Assembly (NCBI GenBank): GCA_021307315.1 | Contig: JAJSPD010000015.1 | Coordinates: 124,001 to 188,000, forward strand | Reading direction: 5' to 3' | Length of the DNA: 64,000 nucleotides | Source of the DNA: Bisporella sp. PMI_857 | Lineage: Eukaryota > Ascomycota > Leotiomycetes > Helotiales > Helotiaceae | Part shown: one piece after another, positions 1-11,899 of the stretch | Numbering within the stretch: position 1 is the stretch's first letter | Layout of the letters: each line of letters begins with the position of its first letter | Notes under the pieces: model-generated | The model's database searches: none | The model's input: the letters and a program-made list of their open reading frames with translations, nothing else | Told to the model about the DNA's origin: nothing | Made by a program: the position numbers and the translations under genes

Positions 1-719
1 CAGTTTTGTGCATCTCAAGCGATCACAATTGTGTAGCAAAGACAAAATCGAAGCCACCTTCAGCTTTCGTTTTAGATATGGCTTGGAGCCTTCAGGTGCT
101 ATACCAGGTATAGTTCCCAGCGATTTATTTGTCACTTGATGGTTTGTTATTAAGGTACGATGCTTGAAGGAGATATTTTCGGTGAGTTTCATTTACAGCT
201 ACTAATGAAATCGGTCATTTCGCCATTTCTTGGCTCTTACTTAGGTCAAATCCACTTTTCGCTTAATCTAAATCTTATATGTTTTAGTTGTTTCTTAAAT
301 TAAGTTAATCTCCGAGGCCTATATATATGAACATAGTTAAAATTAATGTTTACTAGATGTGAAACATTGGTTTTACCGTTACATTTGAAGTATTAAAAAA
401 CGGAATATAACATGAGAAATACGTATGGCTGAGCCTAAGTATATAACAAAGGATCGTCCTTCTATCCGACAAATAACACGCAGTAGAAAACTCACATTCC
501 TCGGCAGCTTCGACACGACCACACCTAAATAAGACGTACGGATTGTATACAATAATCTACCACACAACTAACTTGGTTGCCTCTATTCAAATCAATGACC
601 GTTTCTCGTCAGAACTCAGAGAACCATCTCCAAAGGCAACATGCTGCACTCACCCTGTATAGCAGGATCAAGCTCCCTAACAACATTAGTTAAGATCACT
701 AATGCCAGTCAGTCATAGA
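1..719. other. Intergenic, no gene seen
   Basis: AT-rich sequence. No open frame longer than about 60 codons has a recognisable motif, and no repeat or RNA gene was noticed. The 3' remnant of the short-chain dehydrogenase pseudogene fades out at its right edge. Confidence 0.6.
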
Positions 720-1643
720 ACAATAAACCTCCTCTAAATCCTTGATAGATGTTCGCGTGACTCTATTTTGCCTCCTGGATCGAGACTATAAGCAGTCACC
801 TTCCCTGCAAACTACTAGGTCAAGGCCACCATAGTTAGGATATTGGCTGTCTTGCTCTGCGCATATACGCGGAACCAATTGTATCCGTTAACTACTTGCT
901 TCATCTCGGCAGATGTAAACTGCAAGGGGTCTGGGCCGCCCTCCGACTCAGGCAGCCTAGAGTCACTCTTCCTGAGGCTCAAGTCGCTCCAGCGGATGGG
1001 ACTGGAGCGGTGCGGTTCGCTGGCCAGGTTGGCAATTCTTGCTATCCATTCGGCCAGGAATTTTTCGGCGAAGATATTGGTTAGCAAGAACCCACCCAGA
1101 TGGTTAGCTGCGAACTGTTCTTTAATACCTCTAGGGGAGGTACAGCGCTTAGGTTGGATCATAGCCGCGTTGTTGGTGATATTAATCCGCAGTACTAATG
1201 CTTTAATCTCGTCCGCTGCACGGCTAGCCGACTGTTGCGAGAAGAGATCAAGCGAGATGGTCTCAATTTTAGCGGCTGGGTCCATGGTACGAACCTCTGA
1301 CACAACAGCTTCGAGATTAGAAAGCGTACAAAAAGCCAGAATAAGTAGGGCTGAGGACTGAGACGCTACGGATTTTGCAGTGGCTTGCCGATAGACCTTT
1401 TAGAGATACCGGTCACGACGATTACGATAGAGGTGCAAGGGGCAATCAATATTTGAGGGAAATATTGCGCAAAAAGTAAAAATAAAATTGGTCAGTAGAT
1501 TGGAATTCTCTTAGGGACTCGACCCACCTGTGCTTACTATGTCGGTTTGTGATTTCGCTGCTGAAGGCTTTCGCGACTTGTGTGGCAGGAGTTTTGGCGT
1601 TATACTCGGGATGCAAAGCCATGGCTGATAATTGTGTTTTCAT
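720..1643 (-). pseudogene. Short-chain dehydrogenase/reductase (SDR) pseudogene
   Basis: Relic of an NAD(P)-dependent SDR oxidoreductase, read from 1643 down to about 720. Pieces appear in the correct family order: an N-terminal segment (LHPEYNAKTPATQVAKAF), the nucleotide-binding turn TGISKRSIG near 1400, a strand-2/helix segment, the NNAA motif, the active-site YxxxK (YAQSKTANIL, near 860-830), and a SLDPGG remnant near 785 resembling the SLHPGG after the active site. The pieces lie in different frames. There is a shift near 1385 just after the TGxxxxxIG motif, unrelated sequence near 1450-1520 interrupts the N-terminus, and a stop at about 815 follows the active-site helix. The longest surviving open piece (815-1303) has no true ATG at its head. 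Multiple lesions make this a dead gene rather than an intron-containing one. The ancestral substrate cannot be inferred. Confidence 0.8.
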
Positions 1644-2465
1644 CCTGAACTAAGAATTGGTCTCTGAAGAGGAATAATATCTGTTTGAAAACTTTGAATT
1701 CGTTGTTGAGTTAATGAGATACAGATAGGCTTTAGCGTTTATACATCAAGCATTTACACCAATTACTAATATCACGGCTCTGCAAAAAAGGGCCTTCTGG
1801 GAAGCTGAAAATAAGTTTTCTTTCTAAAGCCCACTGGCTCTTGAGACACACGAAATCTCTGCTTAGCAGTAGTGCGATACGAAGTGCAAAGCTCCACGAC
1901 TTTCCAACATTGCATAAAATGATTAGTAAAAGCAGAGAGTCCAGTTTCGGGTGACTTCAAACTCCTTCTACCCCGTAGACATCTGGTTTCATCGCTCCAC
2001 AATTACAAAATCCACGAACTCGTTTGGTTTCATGAAGTAGCTATCAGATGTCACAAATATATTTTTTCTAAATTGCTCTCACACTAGCCCTCAAACCTCC
2101 AGACTATTACGGATAATAAAGGTAAATGTTCGTTGAGTTAGCTATACTAGGTCTGGAAGGGGATTTCTAGATATTCTGCGCTCTGCTTCACTTTGTTAAG
2201 GCTTGAATATTCATAAGCACCACATGTTGGATTTCTTGGGTAAATACATTGCACCGTTTCTATCCTAAGCTTGAGTGACTAATTCGAGAAAGGAAATCGC
2301 TGGATAGCTGTGATGTCCATCGACTCACCCGAAACTTCAATTGGATAGACAGAGAGCCGTATTACCATTAACTGAGACATGAAGAAATTACTCTACACAA
2401 TTTCATATCTCCACCTCCAGCCTTTGTGCCATCAGGTACCTTTCACACGACGCCCTTACATAAGT
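1644..2465. other. Intergenic, no gene seen
   Basis: Spacer between the SDR relic and the RRM-like gene. A 76-codon minus-strand frame (1772-2002) has no recognisable motif and is not called. Confidence 0.55.
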
Positions 2466-3627
2466 CTAGTATACCAAACTAGGGATCTTTCCATTGGGGT
2501 CACACGGGTCTGCAAGATATTGAATCTTGATCTTGCCGCCTACCCCTTCTTCTTCTGCCAGAGCCAACAAGCACTTCACTGCAGCTCTGCTTTGCCCAAT
2601 GATTGACTCAAACTCCAACGTAACAGTTTTGCGCCGTCCATCCTCAATGATAGTCTCAAAACCATTAACAAGCTCAAACTTGATGAATTTCCGCAAGACA
2701 TAGACAATAGTTCCAAGCTTGATCAAGCCTGGAGGACCATAAATCTGGATGATTCTGGTTTGTATTTCATCGATCTCGTCTTGCGGTGCGGCCTTGCTTC
2801 GATTTCGGACAGCTTTGACGCGTTTCCCCCGAATGAATACACCCTGTCCGTCAGATTGTGCCCGAGCCATGAATTTGTCAGAGGATTCGCGGGTAGCAAA
2901 GGTAATCGAAGCAGCCGCGGTACTAAATTTCCCACGAAGTGGGGGGTTGTACGAAAGAGATACAATCTTTCCTTCGTTAATAGCTGCGAAAATGTCTTTG
3001 CGCGACGCAACTGCGGGAATACCGGTGACGAAAACCTTGCAGTTCATCCTTTCTGGAATCCACATCTCATCGATGTTCATCTCTCCCCTGTAGTTTGATC
3101 GTGAAGGATTGAAGAAAAGTGTGGATGACTTAGTGCTGTGCGAGTGATATCGTATAGCTTGTGGAGGCAGAACAGCAGCAGGTTGACCAAGGCGTATTTC
3201 TTCGATAGCAAGTACAGAGGGCTTGAAATTGAAGCTATTGAAATATTGCCTGATCGCTGTTCTCTCTGCTGGACCATGGTACTGCTCAACCGGGTAAAGT
3301 TCATCGGCGCTTTGGAAGTGATGGGTGCTATTAGGCTCTGTGACCGTCAGGGCACGCGAAGCATGGATAGGGGTCACGCTGGATGGATTTTGCAAGTCTG
3401 ATGATATATTCGAGTGAGCCGCTACCTCTGGAGGCTGCATTAGCAGAAGGACTTGGTGTTCCGTTCCAACTTGCGCAGGCAAGTGCTGATATCTGTGTTG
3501 AGTTGGGACGAATTCCGGTGCATTGCCTCTCAGGCGTACATATGCCGACGTCAGAGACACTTTCTAGATGTCAGCGAACCGAACTAGTCTTGCCTACTAT
3601 GATCATACCGTTATCGTTGAAGCTCAT
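2466..3627 (-). CDS. RRM-like RNA-binding protein
   Basis: Predicted 370-aa protein of unknown role; binding to RNA is inferred from the fold. Proposed exons are 3627-3609 and 3559-2466. The first exon is only 19 nt (MSFNDN plus one base). The 49-nt intron starts GTATGA, has a GCTGAC branch site and ends TAGAAAG. This join keeps the frame, whereas the frame upstream of 3560 runs into a TAG within a few codons and has no ATG. Residues 1-170 look disordered (Pro/His/Gln-rich). Residues about 179-260 resemble an RRM: an RNP2-like strand (KVFVTGIP), an acidic helix, a beta-hairpin (ASITFATRESSDKFM) and a final basic strand (VFIRGKRVKAVRNR). A C-terminal region of about 100 aa has no known motif. 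The aromatic RNP1 residues are weak, so this is a divergent RRM. Upstream exons cannot be excluded. Confidence 0.7.
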
Positions 3628-6600
3628 TGCGATGGAAGTGCTTGGAACTGCCACTGGCAGAAGCTGGGTGCAGAACCAACCACCTATTATATCTGATACA
3701 TTAGAGCGCGCCAGTTGAAGAAACAGTTACTGATGAACTTGCCGTGGCGGATATGGACCGGACAGTACATATTACGTAACTTCTTATGTTCCATTTTATT
3801 GGGTCGCGTTAATGAACCGATGAGGGTTGAGGAAAGGAATTTGTTGCTGTAAGCACGATAGCTTATAGTGGGTGAGAAGGCAGCCAGGACACTCGCAAAG
3901 AAGATAGGCCTTTAGGGCAAGACTCAAACTTAAATAGAAAAGAGATAGTAAGGGCAAAGAAGAGCAGAATTCGTGGTTGATCGTTGTTAGCAATTGGGCA
4001 GAGGGAAGAAGTTGATAAATGGAATTTCGAAGCTGGAAGATGCTGGGAATTATATAGTGCTAAGTTTAAATTTTAGTCAATTCATGTTTTTATGGTCTCC
4101 GATGGCCGCTTTTGTGATTTATTCACGCATTTAGTGAATGATGTGGATGCATTGGCCGCCTTAAGGTAAACACGTGCTTAAGTAATGGCATAAATCCGAC
4201 CGGTTCTGCAATTTGCAAGTTCATTAGGAAAATCCCAGTCCTAGGCTTGACTTTTAATGAATAGAATACTTATCATACTCATTTAGGCTGACCATAGGCT
4301 TCGGTGCATTAAAGAGCTTTATCTATACTGTTTGTTTTGTTTGTTTAGAATATTACAGAAGCAGCCACACAGAAGAAACATCACGATAAGAGCAGAGTTC
4401 TACTTAATTGCGAAAACTTGTCTTATGGATGATTTACGTAAGCTTAGAAGAGAATCGATATAATGAGAAATGGATATTGACTACCATGTTTCTATAATAA
4501 TCTTGTGGACTAGATTGAGTAAGAGTAGGTTCTTGTATAACGGGTCCTGGAGATGCAGTTTTCATAATTATTCAGTTTAATTCCTTGTGGAAGCGAGAGG
4601 TTGCTTTACTTTCTATAAATGCTGCTTGTATCGCCCGGGTTCAAAGCTCATGCTCACCCGCCCTATGTTTTCATGTAGGCGTCTACAACAGTGTAATTTT
4701 CGATTCATGAACCACTTCTACTGTAATTATAAGCCAATTCTGGTGAAATTCTCAGTTTAGCATCTAACTCTGCACAAATAGGTGGTTATGTTAATGTTTT
4801 GACTTTGTTGTGGAGCCCCCTTTATTTACCGAGGCTTGGAAGGACCCGAAAACCAAAATAGGGAGGTATTTAACCTTCTAGGTATCTAACAATATGCTGA
4901 ATCAGGCACTCTTGCTAACCACCAACAGGTTATAAGGTATACTAGTTCTACGGTTCCTGTGTGTAATCTTATCTTGATAGTAAGTCAGGCAGTATGATCC
5001 CTTCCTAGAAATAGAATAATTATCAATTATGATTTGCGAAATATCTTTTACATACGGTCACTGCTCCATAGCCTCTCACGGGAGCAGAGATCCAGATATC
5101 TTGTTTAGTTTTACATCGCGCAGAGTTCGAAAGGCATGTTGCCATTTGCCTCGCTGTCCTCAAGCAAAATATATAATTAAACTAGCGTATGGGTCATTCA
5201 AAATCAATACCATGTAAAAAGCAGAAAGTATCGCCGGGTGAATTGATCCCATATATAATTGTGCGCGGTGAGGCCTTGGAGCAGAGAATCTTCTATGATA
5301 TGGGCACCACCAGTTTCAGTGACATTGCATTGGATATCACACGAAAGTGACGATCAGACATACTCTATCTGATGAAATACACTCCAGGTGTCTATATAGA
5401 GGTGATATAGAAAATACTAAGAGTTATGAATGTCTTAGACTTGCGAATTCTACAGAGCTTCTAGATATGTGACTTTCCCAACATTCAAACTTGCAATGAT
5501 CAAGTCGTCTGTTTTCACTGTACCGACCAGGGCGAGAAATTGTTGTGATATATCATCAGAATTATGCCACTTTTTTTATCCCCCTTCTACCTCTCGTATT
5601 CTCTTAAACCAGTCGGATAATGTTAATAGACTATGCCAAGAAAGGTAGCTCAGAAGCCACCTTGATGGCTGACCCATGATCTCACGTGACTATAGGACCA
5701 TCATAAAGACAGCGGAAGCCCTTCATTGTGCTTCATTGTTTGCCCACATTATTCCTTCACTTTAAGAAAGCAGGACTGGATATCTCAACCTCCTGACAAG
5801 AGATTCACATGTTCAACAGCCGCCATCTAGCTTGATATGATTCCCTGGCTCTTGGCTCTTGGCTCTTTGGCCAAGGCACCATGGTTTCATTTGCTTCACA
5901 ATTATCTTCCTCCAAGGCTTGTACCCCCGCTAAGTTATCTCTTGTCCTATTTGCTGAGGGATTCGCAGGATTGCAGCAGTGGAGGGGCGAGAACTTCCCT
6001 GGCATGATAGTCATAAGAATTGAAATTCTTCTCGGAACAAGCTTTCAGAGTCTTGAAAGCTAAGAAATCTAAGTCGCAGCCATATAATGCAAATGCGCAC
6101 ACACATAAAGGACACCATGGTGTAATTGCTCCTATATATTGCGTCGATACTCAACTGATCGCCGTATATAGTTCTCAACTCCCGCCCACCATCACAAGTT
6201 CTTTTTTCCCCAGCCAAAGGTCGCCAAGAGCTTTGATTATCCAGAGTAGTTAATTCATCCATTACCGGTCAGAAGGACGCGTCACGGATGGACATCTGGT
6301 AACCGGTAGCGGCTGCATATCATCGCCCGGCGGCGAGCTCCCTACCGGAGATACACACAAGAATTGGCTCCACGTTCCATTTCTCCCCAGGATCTCCGCG
6401 AGGCTGTCGTTGTTTATCGTTGGCGGCAATGTGCGTTCCGCGATCCTTTGCTCCCAGTTGCCTTTTCTGGAATTTCACACCAGGAATCATATGGCAACAG
6501 CTGGCGCTCGTTGTCTTAGGCCCTTAAACTACAAACTTGGTTCTAAAATGTGAGGCTATTAAACCTGAGCATTGACTTCACCTATATATCTTACACTGCT

Positions 6601-7614
6601 GACCATTGTAGCAATCAGCCTCAGTTGAAGGCCTAAGGGAAGGCATGAATCAATCTTTACCAAACTTGACAGAGATCCACAATTGATACATGAAACACCA
6701 TGATAACCTAGAAAGGCATGTTTATCCGACCAACGCTATCGCTCCGCCAAGATGCCCTTATGAGTACCAGAATAGGGAGGTTACAACTAAGCCTCATGAT
6801 AGGTTACGACGACAATCTTGGCGTTGCTTAACAGGGCTCTTGGCGATGACTGCCGATCCTTCCCCGCTTAAATGTCTGTGGTAGACTACGCTTTGCTCTA
6901 CAGATTCAAATTACCGTCAATGGGTTCGCTTGTTTTGTGGATTTGACGGGAAAGTGAAAAGGGATGGGAGCTGGTGCAACGAAACCCGAAGCTATATCAT
7001 GCACACAAATTAAGCTGTCAAATTCTTGGCAGACCGTTAGTGCCGGCATGTGTTCTAGACACAGACTTGCATGCGCTATTTCGCTGAAGAAAAGCAGGCA
7101 GTTCCTAGCAAGCAGGGGCCATCAATGCGCCATACAGTGTATCCCGGCTGTGGAGTAGTAGGTGTAGCAATGTTTGTGACGATCTTTGCAGTCCTTCATC
7201 CCGCCACATGATCCTACCAAAAGCGAAGCTCTATGGCTTAGGAGGATCAGTGGTCTGCAATTAAAGACACCGCAATCAGCCACCTATCAAAAGCCATAGA
7301 ATCTGTGGCACAGATAGTAATGAGAGGCAACCTGCAGGACAATTGCATGGCATCGTGCCATGTAACAATAGGCTAGAAGGTTCGGCAAGCTGTTCCATGG
7401 ACAGGTACACACACATGCCTCAACTCTTGGGTGTGGGTGAGGCCAACGGTATGAGGCAACTGGCTAGAAGTGAGCACGTTTAAGGAAGGTTAATATCAAG
7501 AAATAAAGGATTTCCAGGATTGAAAGTGCAAGATGCGCTATCAACCTGCTCTGAATGGTTCGACGACAACTTCCGATGTGATCATCATGTCGTTGGACGT
7601 CAGAGCGCTAGGTG
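3628..7614. other. 4-kb gene-poor spacer
   Basis: No convincing gene. Frames of 60-83 codons here (for example 5029-5217, 5881-6063, 6690-6884) lack conserved motifs and codon structure. A patch at about 6280-6480 is noticeably richer in GC than its surroundings but has no readable product. A cgggttcaaagctc stretch near 4636 resembles a tRNA B-box, but no tRNA fold was found around it. Confidence 0.5.
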
Positions 7615-7620
7615 TATAAA
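7615..7620 (+). promoter_or_regulatory. TATA box of the metalloprotease gene
   Basis: TATAAA lies 110 bp before the proposed ATG at 7730, with a pyrimidine-rich leader between them. It fits a strongly induced secreted-protein promoter. Use is inferred. Confidence 0.6.
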
Positions 7621-7729
7621 GGTACGACCAAGCCTCGAGCTATATTGCCATCCTCATCTCCCTCACTTCAGCCAAGCTTCAACAAGGAAACCCATCCGCT
7701 CCTGGTCCAGAACTGTCATAACCGCAAAA

Positions 7730-8616
7730 ATGCAATTCAAGCAGCTCTTGTTCTCCGCCCTCGCGGCTACCGGCACTGTTGCTCAACTGCAGCGCGACTG
7801 TGGCACTTCTGACCCAACGGAGGAGCAATTTGCGATATCCAAGGCTTTCCAGGTCAAAGAGGATGCGGCTCGAGCAGCCGGCGATGTCGCTCTCTCCTCC
7901 CGGGCGACAATCGCGGTCAACGTCTACGTTCATGTCTTGGCTGCCTCTACGTCCGTTTCTGGTGGTTACCTCAGCGTAAGACTCAGACCATCACCTAGTC
8001 AAGATCCTTCAAAATTAACGTTTAATTTTAGCAAACCACAGTGAACAATCAAATTAGCGTCCTCAACACTGCATATGCACCACACGGCATCTCATTCACG
8101 CTCCTCGGCACCGACTGGACCGTGAACAGCGGATGGGCCTCGGACGGCTCCGAGCTGACCATGAAGAAGGCTCTCCGCAAAGGTACCTATGCGGACCTTA
8201 ACCTCTACTTTGTCAACTCCATGGACTACCTTGGATACTGCTACTTCCCCGTCAGCACGACCACCGGCAGCAACGACTTCTACTACGACGGCTGCACCAT
8301 TCTGTCTAGCACCGTGCCGGGCGGATCGGCTACCAACTACAACCTTGGCCAGACCGCTACCCACGAAGTCGGCCATTGGTTCGGTCTTTACCACACTTTC
8401 CAGGGTGGATGCTCCGGCACTGGAGATTCCGTCTCTGATACCCCTGCCGAGGCCTCTGCCGCATCTGGATGCCCAACTGGTCGGGATACTTGCACTAGCG
8501 CTGGCGTGGATCCTATCCACAACTACATGGACTACACCTACGATACCTGCTATGAGGAGTTCACTGCTGGTCAACAGACCCGTATCTACAGCTACTGGGA
8601 CAGCTACCGCGCATAA
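7730..8616 (+). CDS. Secreted M43 (pappalysin-type) zinc metalloprotease
   Basis: Extracellular zinc endopeptidase of the fungal MEP1/cytophagalysin type, 276 aa. Exons 7730-7975 and 8032-8616 are joined in phase 0 through a 56-nt intron (gtaaga...ttttag, branch-like attaac). The start was chosen because [19 protein letters not shown] is a clear signal peptide; the frame is open further upstream only by chance. The extended zinc site [11 protein letters not shown] lies at residues 193-203 (three His ligands plus the catalytic Glu). A Met-turn NYMDYTYD follows with Met near 248. Several Cys pairs surround the active site. No large propeptide is visible, as usual for this family. Codon use is GC-rich and markedly more biased than in neighbouring genes, suggesting high expression. 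A nutrient-scavenging or host-protein-degrading role is likely but inferred. Confidence 0.95.
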
Positions 8617-10261
8617 TCACGTGGACTGGAGAAGCCGTTGATGGGAGTGAGAGCAAGAAAGAGATGGTGAGAATAGATGTGAGAAGCCTCGCATTGAACA
8701 GAATTGTTTCGGGTGATATCTTGTATATGGGGGCGCGTTCAGCATTCTTGTAGATATTGCGGTTCCATACATAGGGAAATGAACAAAATTAACATGTAGA
8801 TGTCAAAACCTGGAAGCAAATTTTGGGAACCTTGAAGGTATCATTTCCTGCTCGACATATTGCTACTTACAAGAAGTTCATCATGTCGTGAACTCCAATT
8901 CATGTCCGGCTCTTAATAACTTATCACGGGTATTGCTCTGGTAGCCCATATCTCCAACCTACGCCAGTTTCGTCACATCACATCTCGTTCGGAGTCTCAT
9001 CCGCAAACTCCATTTGCCGAAGATCCACCAATGAGAATTAAGGAGCTTTATATACCGGAGCATATTCCTGCTTTTGAGCTCCACCAATTTCAAGGCACGC
9101 CAATATCTCGCCTATATTACCTTATCGAACTCAGGTTTGTGGGCCAGGATACGGATGTCATCTATTCCAAAATCACACCGAGGTTTAGCCAGTAGACATA
9201 ATCACATTTATCCCTCCCAAGATCCCAATACTATGGCTTTTGGAACAAGTAGCGGTCAGAAATACCGCAACATAAAGTGTGGCCATATACGTAAGGCGCC
9301 ACCAGAAAAGGCCGTGCCTCCGCTCCCTATTCTCGTCTAGATTTTTTCAGCATTCTCGAAATATAGGACAACCTGGTGGTCTCTAATCTCATTCCCCATC
9401 TTCGACTTGAACATCTCTCAGACGTTGCAACTCCTACAAGGCCGTGATGTGTATATCCTTCCGGTTTCCATCTTCTATTAATCTCCCGCTCTCTGCTCAT
9501 CCTATTATATTGATATCTCAAGATCTCAAAAGCTCTGGAGTGTCAAGGCATTGGGGGAGAGTCGAGTTGTTCTCTCTCCTCGTCGTTTTCTTGAGAACAG
9601 GGCTTTAAGACATTGAAAACGCATTTATTGACATGAATTTTCGATGTGCTCTACTATGGAGATGCTCTTGTTTGTGTCTGCTTCTCGGAAGTCAGATTGC
9701 CTACCCAGCAGCACTCGCTTTATTCCCGTTTTCGATGTTCCTCTTTGAATAGTGTATGTTGGGTGTCTGGATTGGGTATTCACACTTCTAAACCGCACGA
9801 AGTCAATTCACCATGACAGATTACCTAAACTCAGATTATTAAATAGGTATAGAATTTTCAAACAAATTGCTTCCGTGCTCCAAAAATATATGAATAATTA
9901 AGTTAGAACAATAGTAGAACCAGCCAAAGAGCATAATTCCCATGTGTTCTCTCCATCCTCAATGCCTGCCACTATTGCCCGCCTTAGGCGAAGTTCGTGA
10001 CAATACGACACAAAAGGGTAATCTTGTCTCTATTCACCCATTGTGCACTGTCCTGAAGCTAGACATATTAACGACAGCGCAGGGTAGCCGGTTTCCTTCT
10101 TTAAGATGCGACTACCATACAGAAGGGTTACTTTCTTGCATCACAGTAGATCATTCGATCCCTTGCATCTACGATAGACCGTTCTTCTAGAAAGCCTTAG
10201 ATTAGAGGTATAGCTCGAGATTTCCTATCCGCTGCTTCGGCAAACATCCCACCACTAGACC
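8617..10261. other. Intergenic, no gene seen
   Basis: Downstream of the metalloprotease. Frames at 9074-9340, 9327-9521 and 9942-10190 show no motif, and no repeats were noticed. Confidence 0.5.
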
Positions 10262-11107
10262 ATGGCTCCAGCAGAAAGCAGATTCGCAAAATTCTTTAAG
10301 AAACCTAAGATATCTTCTCATTCCGGCGCAACACCAGATGCTACCCTCCCAAGCCCATCCGCCTCCTCCACCCCCACGATCCAAGGTAAGTAATCCACGG
10401 TTCCCCTTTTTCCACAAGAACAAAGCTAACTTGCAGTTAAAGTTCTAGGTATAGCCCAGCCTCGTAGACAATCCCAAAATCCAGATGCGGGCCTCAAAGG
10501 AAACCTCGACTGGGACGATCATGATAGCGAGAACGTTGCTCGGCGAGCCGCTCTCGTCGCAAGTACTCCGTTATGGCGCACGAAAGCCTCTCCTCTGAGC
10601 AAAGATGATGCTCCCCATCCAGCAGCGAAAGGGGGATATACTAATCGTTCACAAGTATTACTATACGAACGCCTACGGGGTCAAGACGAGGCAACCGCAT
10701 CCGGATATCATCAGCACCCAATCGGACGCCACCCAGGTGCTGCAATGAAAAGCGATGACTGGCGTAGACGTGATTCCCTGGCTCAAAGCCTCAAGAGAGC
10801 CCGTCCCGATGCCCCAGACGCGCAAGTTCTCGCCTCGCGCGATCGCAAATGCAAGGCTACCGCGCTGTCAGCACGATTCACCCCGCCCCTGCTTCATTAC
10901 AGCCGCGCCGTCGCTCCTCCTGAAGCTCTCGCTAGCAGACGTGCTTGGCCCGCCATATCCAGCTTCCGCGCCCACGATATCGGCGACCCATTCAACCCGC
11001 GAGTCGCTTGGTCCCGGAATACGGCTTTGCAATTTGGAGAGGCGTCCAGGGAAAGATATCCTGGATCACCATCACCGACGGCTGGCCTAGTTGGACCCCG
11101 GTCCTAG
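10262..11107 (+). CDS. Hypothetical protein, two exons
   Basis: Not recognised. A 264-aa model is obtained from exons 10262-10385 and 10437-11107. The 51-nt intron has textbook signals (gtaagt, branch gctaac, ttgcag) and the join is in phase 1, giving a continuous frame. The N-terminus MAPAESRFAKFFKKPK is basic and the next 30 residues are Ser/Thr/Pro-rich. The central part (NLDWDDHDSENVARRAALVASTP) is acidic. The C-terminal 90 residues are Arg/Ala/Pro-rich and of low confidence. From about 10800 the other two forward frames are also open for over 100 codons (for example a frame ending KISWITITDGWPSW... at 11190), because the DNA is locally GC-rich. The true C-terminus could therefore lie in another frame through an unrecognised intron or a frameshift. 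Confidence 0.45.
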
Positions 11108-11899
11108 GCATGAATCCTGAGGCATCGGAAACAATCGTGTGGAGCTGGAGAGTTTGGAGTTTAGGTCTTATGCGATGCTTTAGGAAGTAACATAGACGAT
11201 AGCGAAGAAAAGCCTTCTACATACTTGCCACATACCTGGGTAGCTTACCAGATTTTATATTAATGTGAGAGTTGATCTGCTGTCTGGTGCTGGGCGGCGT
11301 GGTGATCGCCAACCTCGAGATTCCAGAGCAAAATCCGCTGCATTAGATGCTCTTTCAATACATGACTTGGACTGCTCGAATTGGTAACAGCAACGAAATT
11401 AAGGTATGAAAAAGTTTCCAAACGTGCTTAAAACAGCAATGGTATTATGGAAGAGAAAGAGCCCGGTTCAAGCATCTATGTCCTGACACATGTAACAGGA
11501 AAGTTAAACATAGAAACTGAAGATATTTAAGTGGGCGATTAACGGGACGTACTGATAACTGCATCTTGGTACCCTGGTCAATTTCCGTTCAATGCTCGAC
11601 GGAGTCACTACAGATCACACAGAAATAAACACACTGCACTCACAGGCTTTGTCGTAAGAATCCTCGTTTACTGATATCATAAGCCTAATTCCCTCCAGAT
11701 GTTTTCCCACAATAGCGCCATGCTTTGCTCCGTCGATTCGCAGAACTAGTTATTCGCCTAAAAAAAATGTGCAATTGCGCGTTTCTGAAAGTCCAGCCAA
11801 GTCCATGCAAATATACCTTCCAAACTATAATTCAGCAAAGAACGCACGCTAAAAATTTATCCACAGCAACATCCTTCCACGTTATCCTTCTCAATTTGA
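11108..11899. other. Intergenic between convergent genes
   Basis: 3' flanks of the hypothetical gene and the CAX gene. No motif-bearing frame was seen apart from the alternative frame running to 11190 noted for the preceding gene. Confidence 0.5.

Noticed and set aside
4630..4660. tRNA gene suggested by a B-box-like cgggttcaaagctc
   Set aside because: No matching A-box, acceptor stem or anticodon arm could be folded around it.
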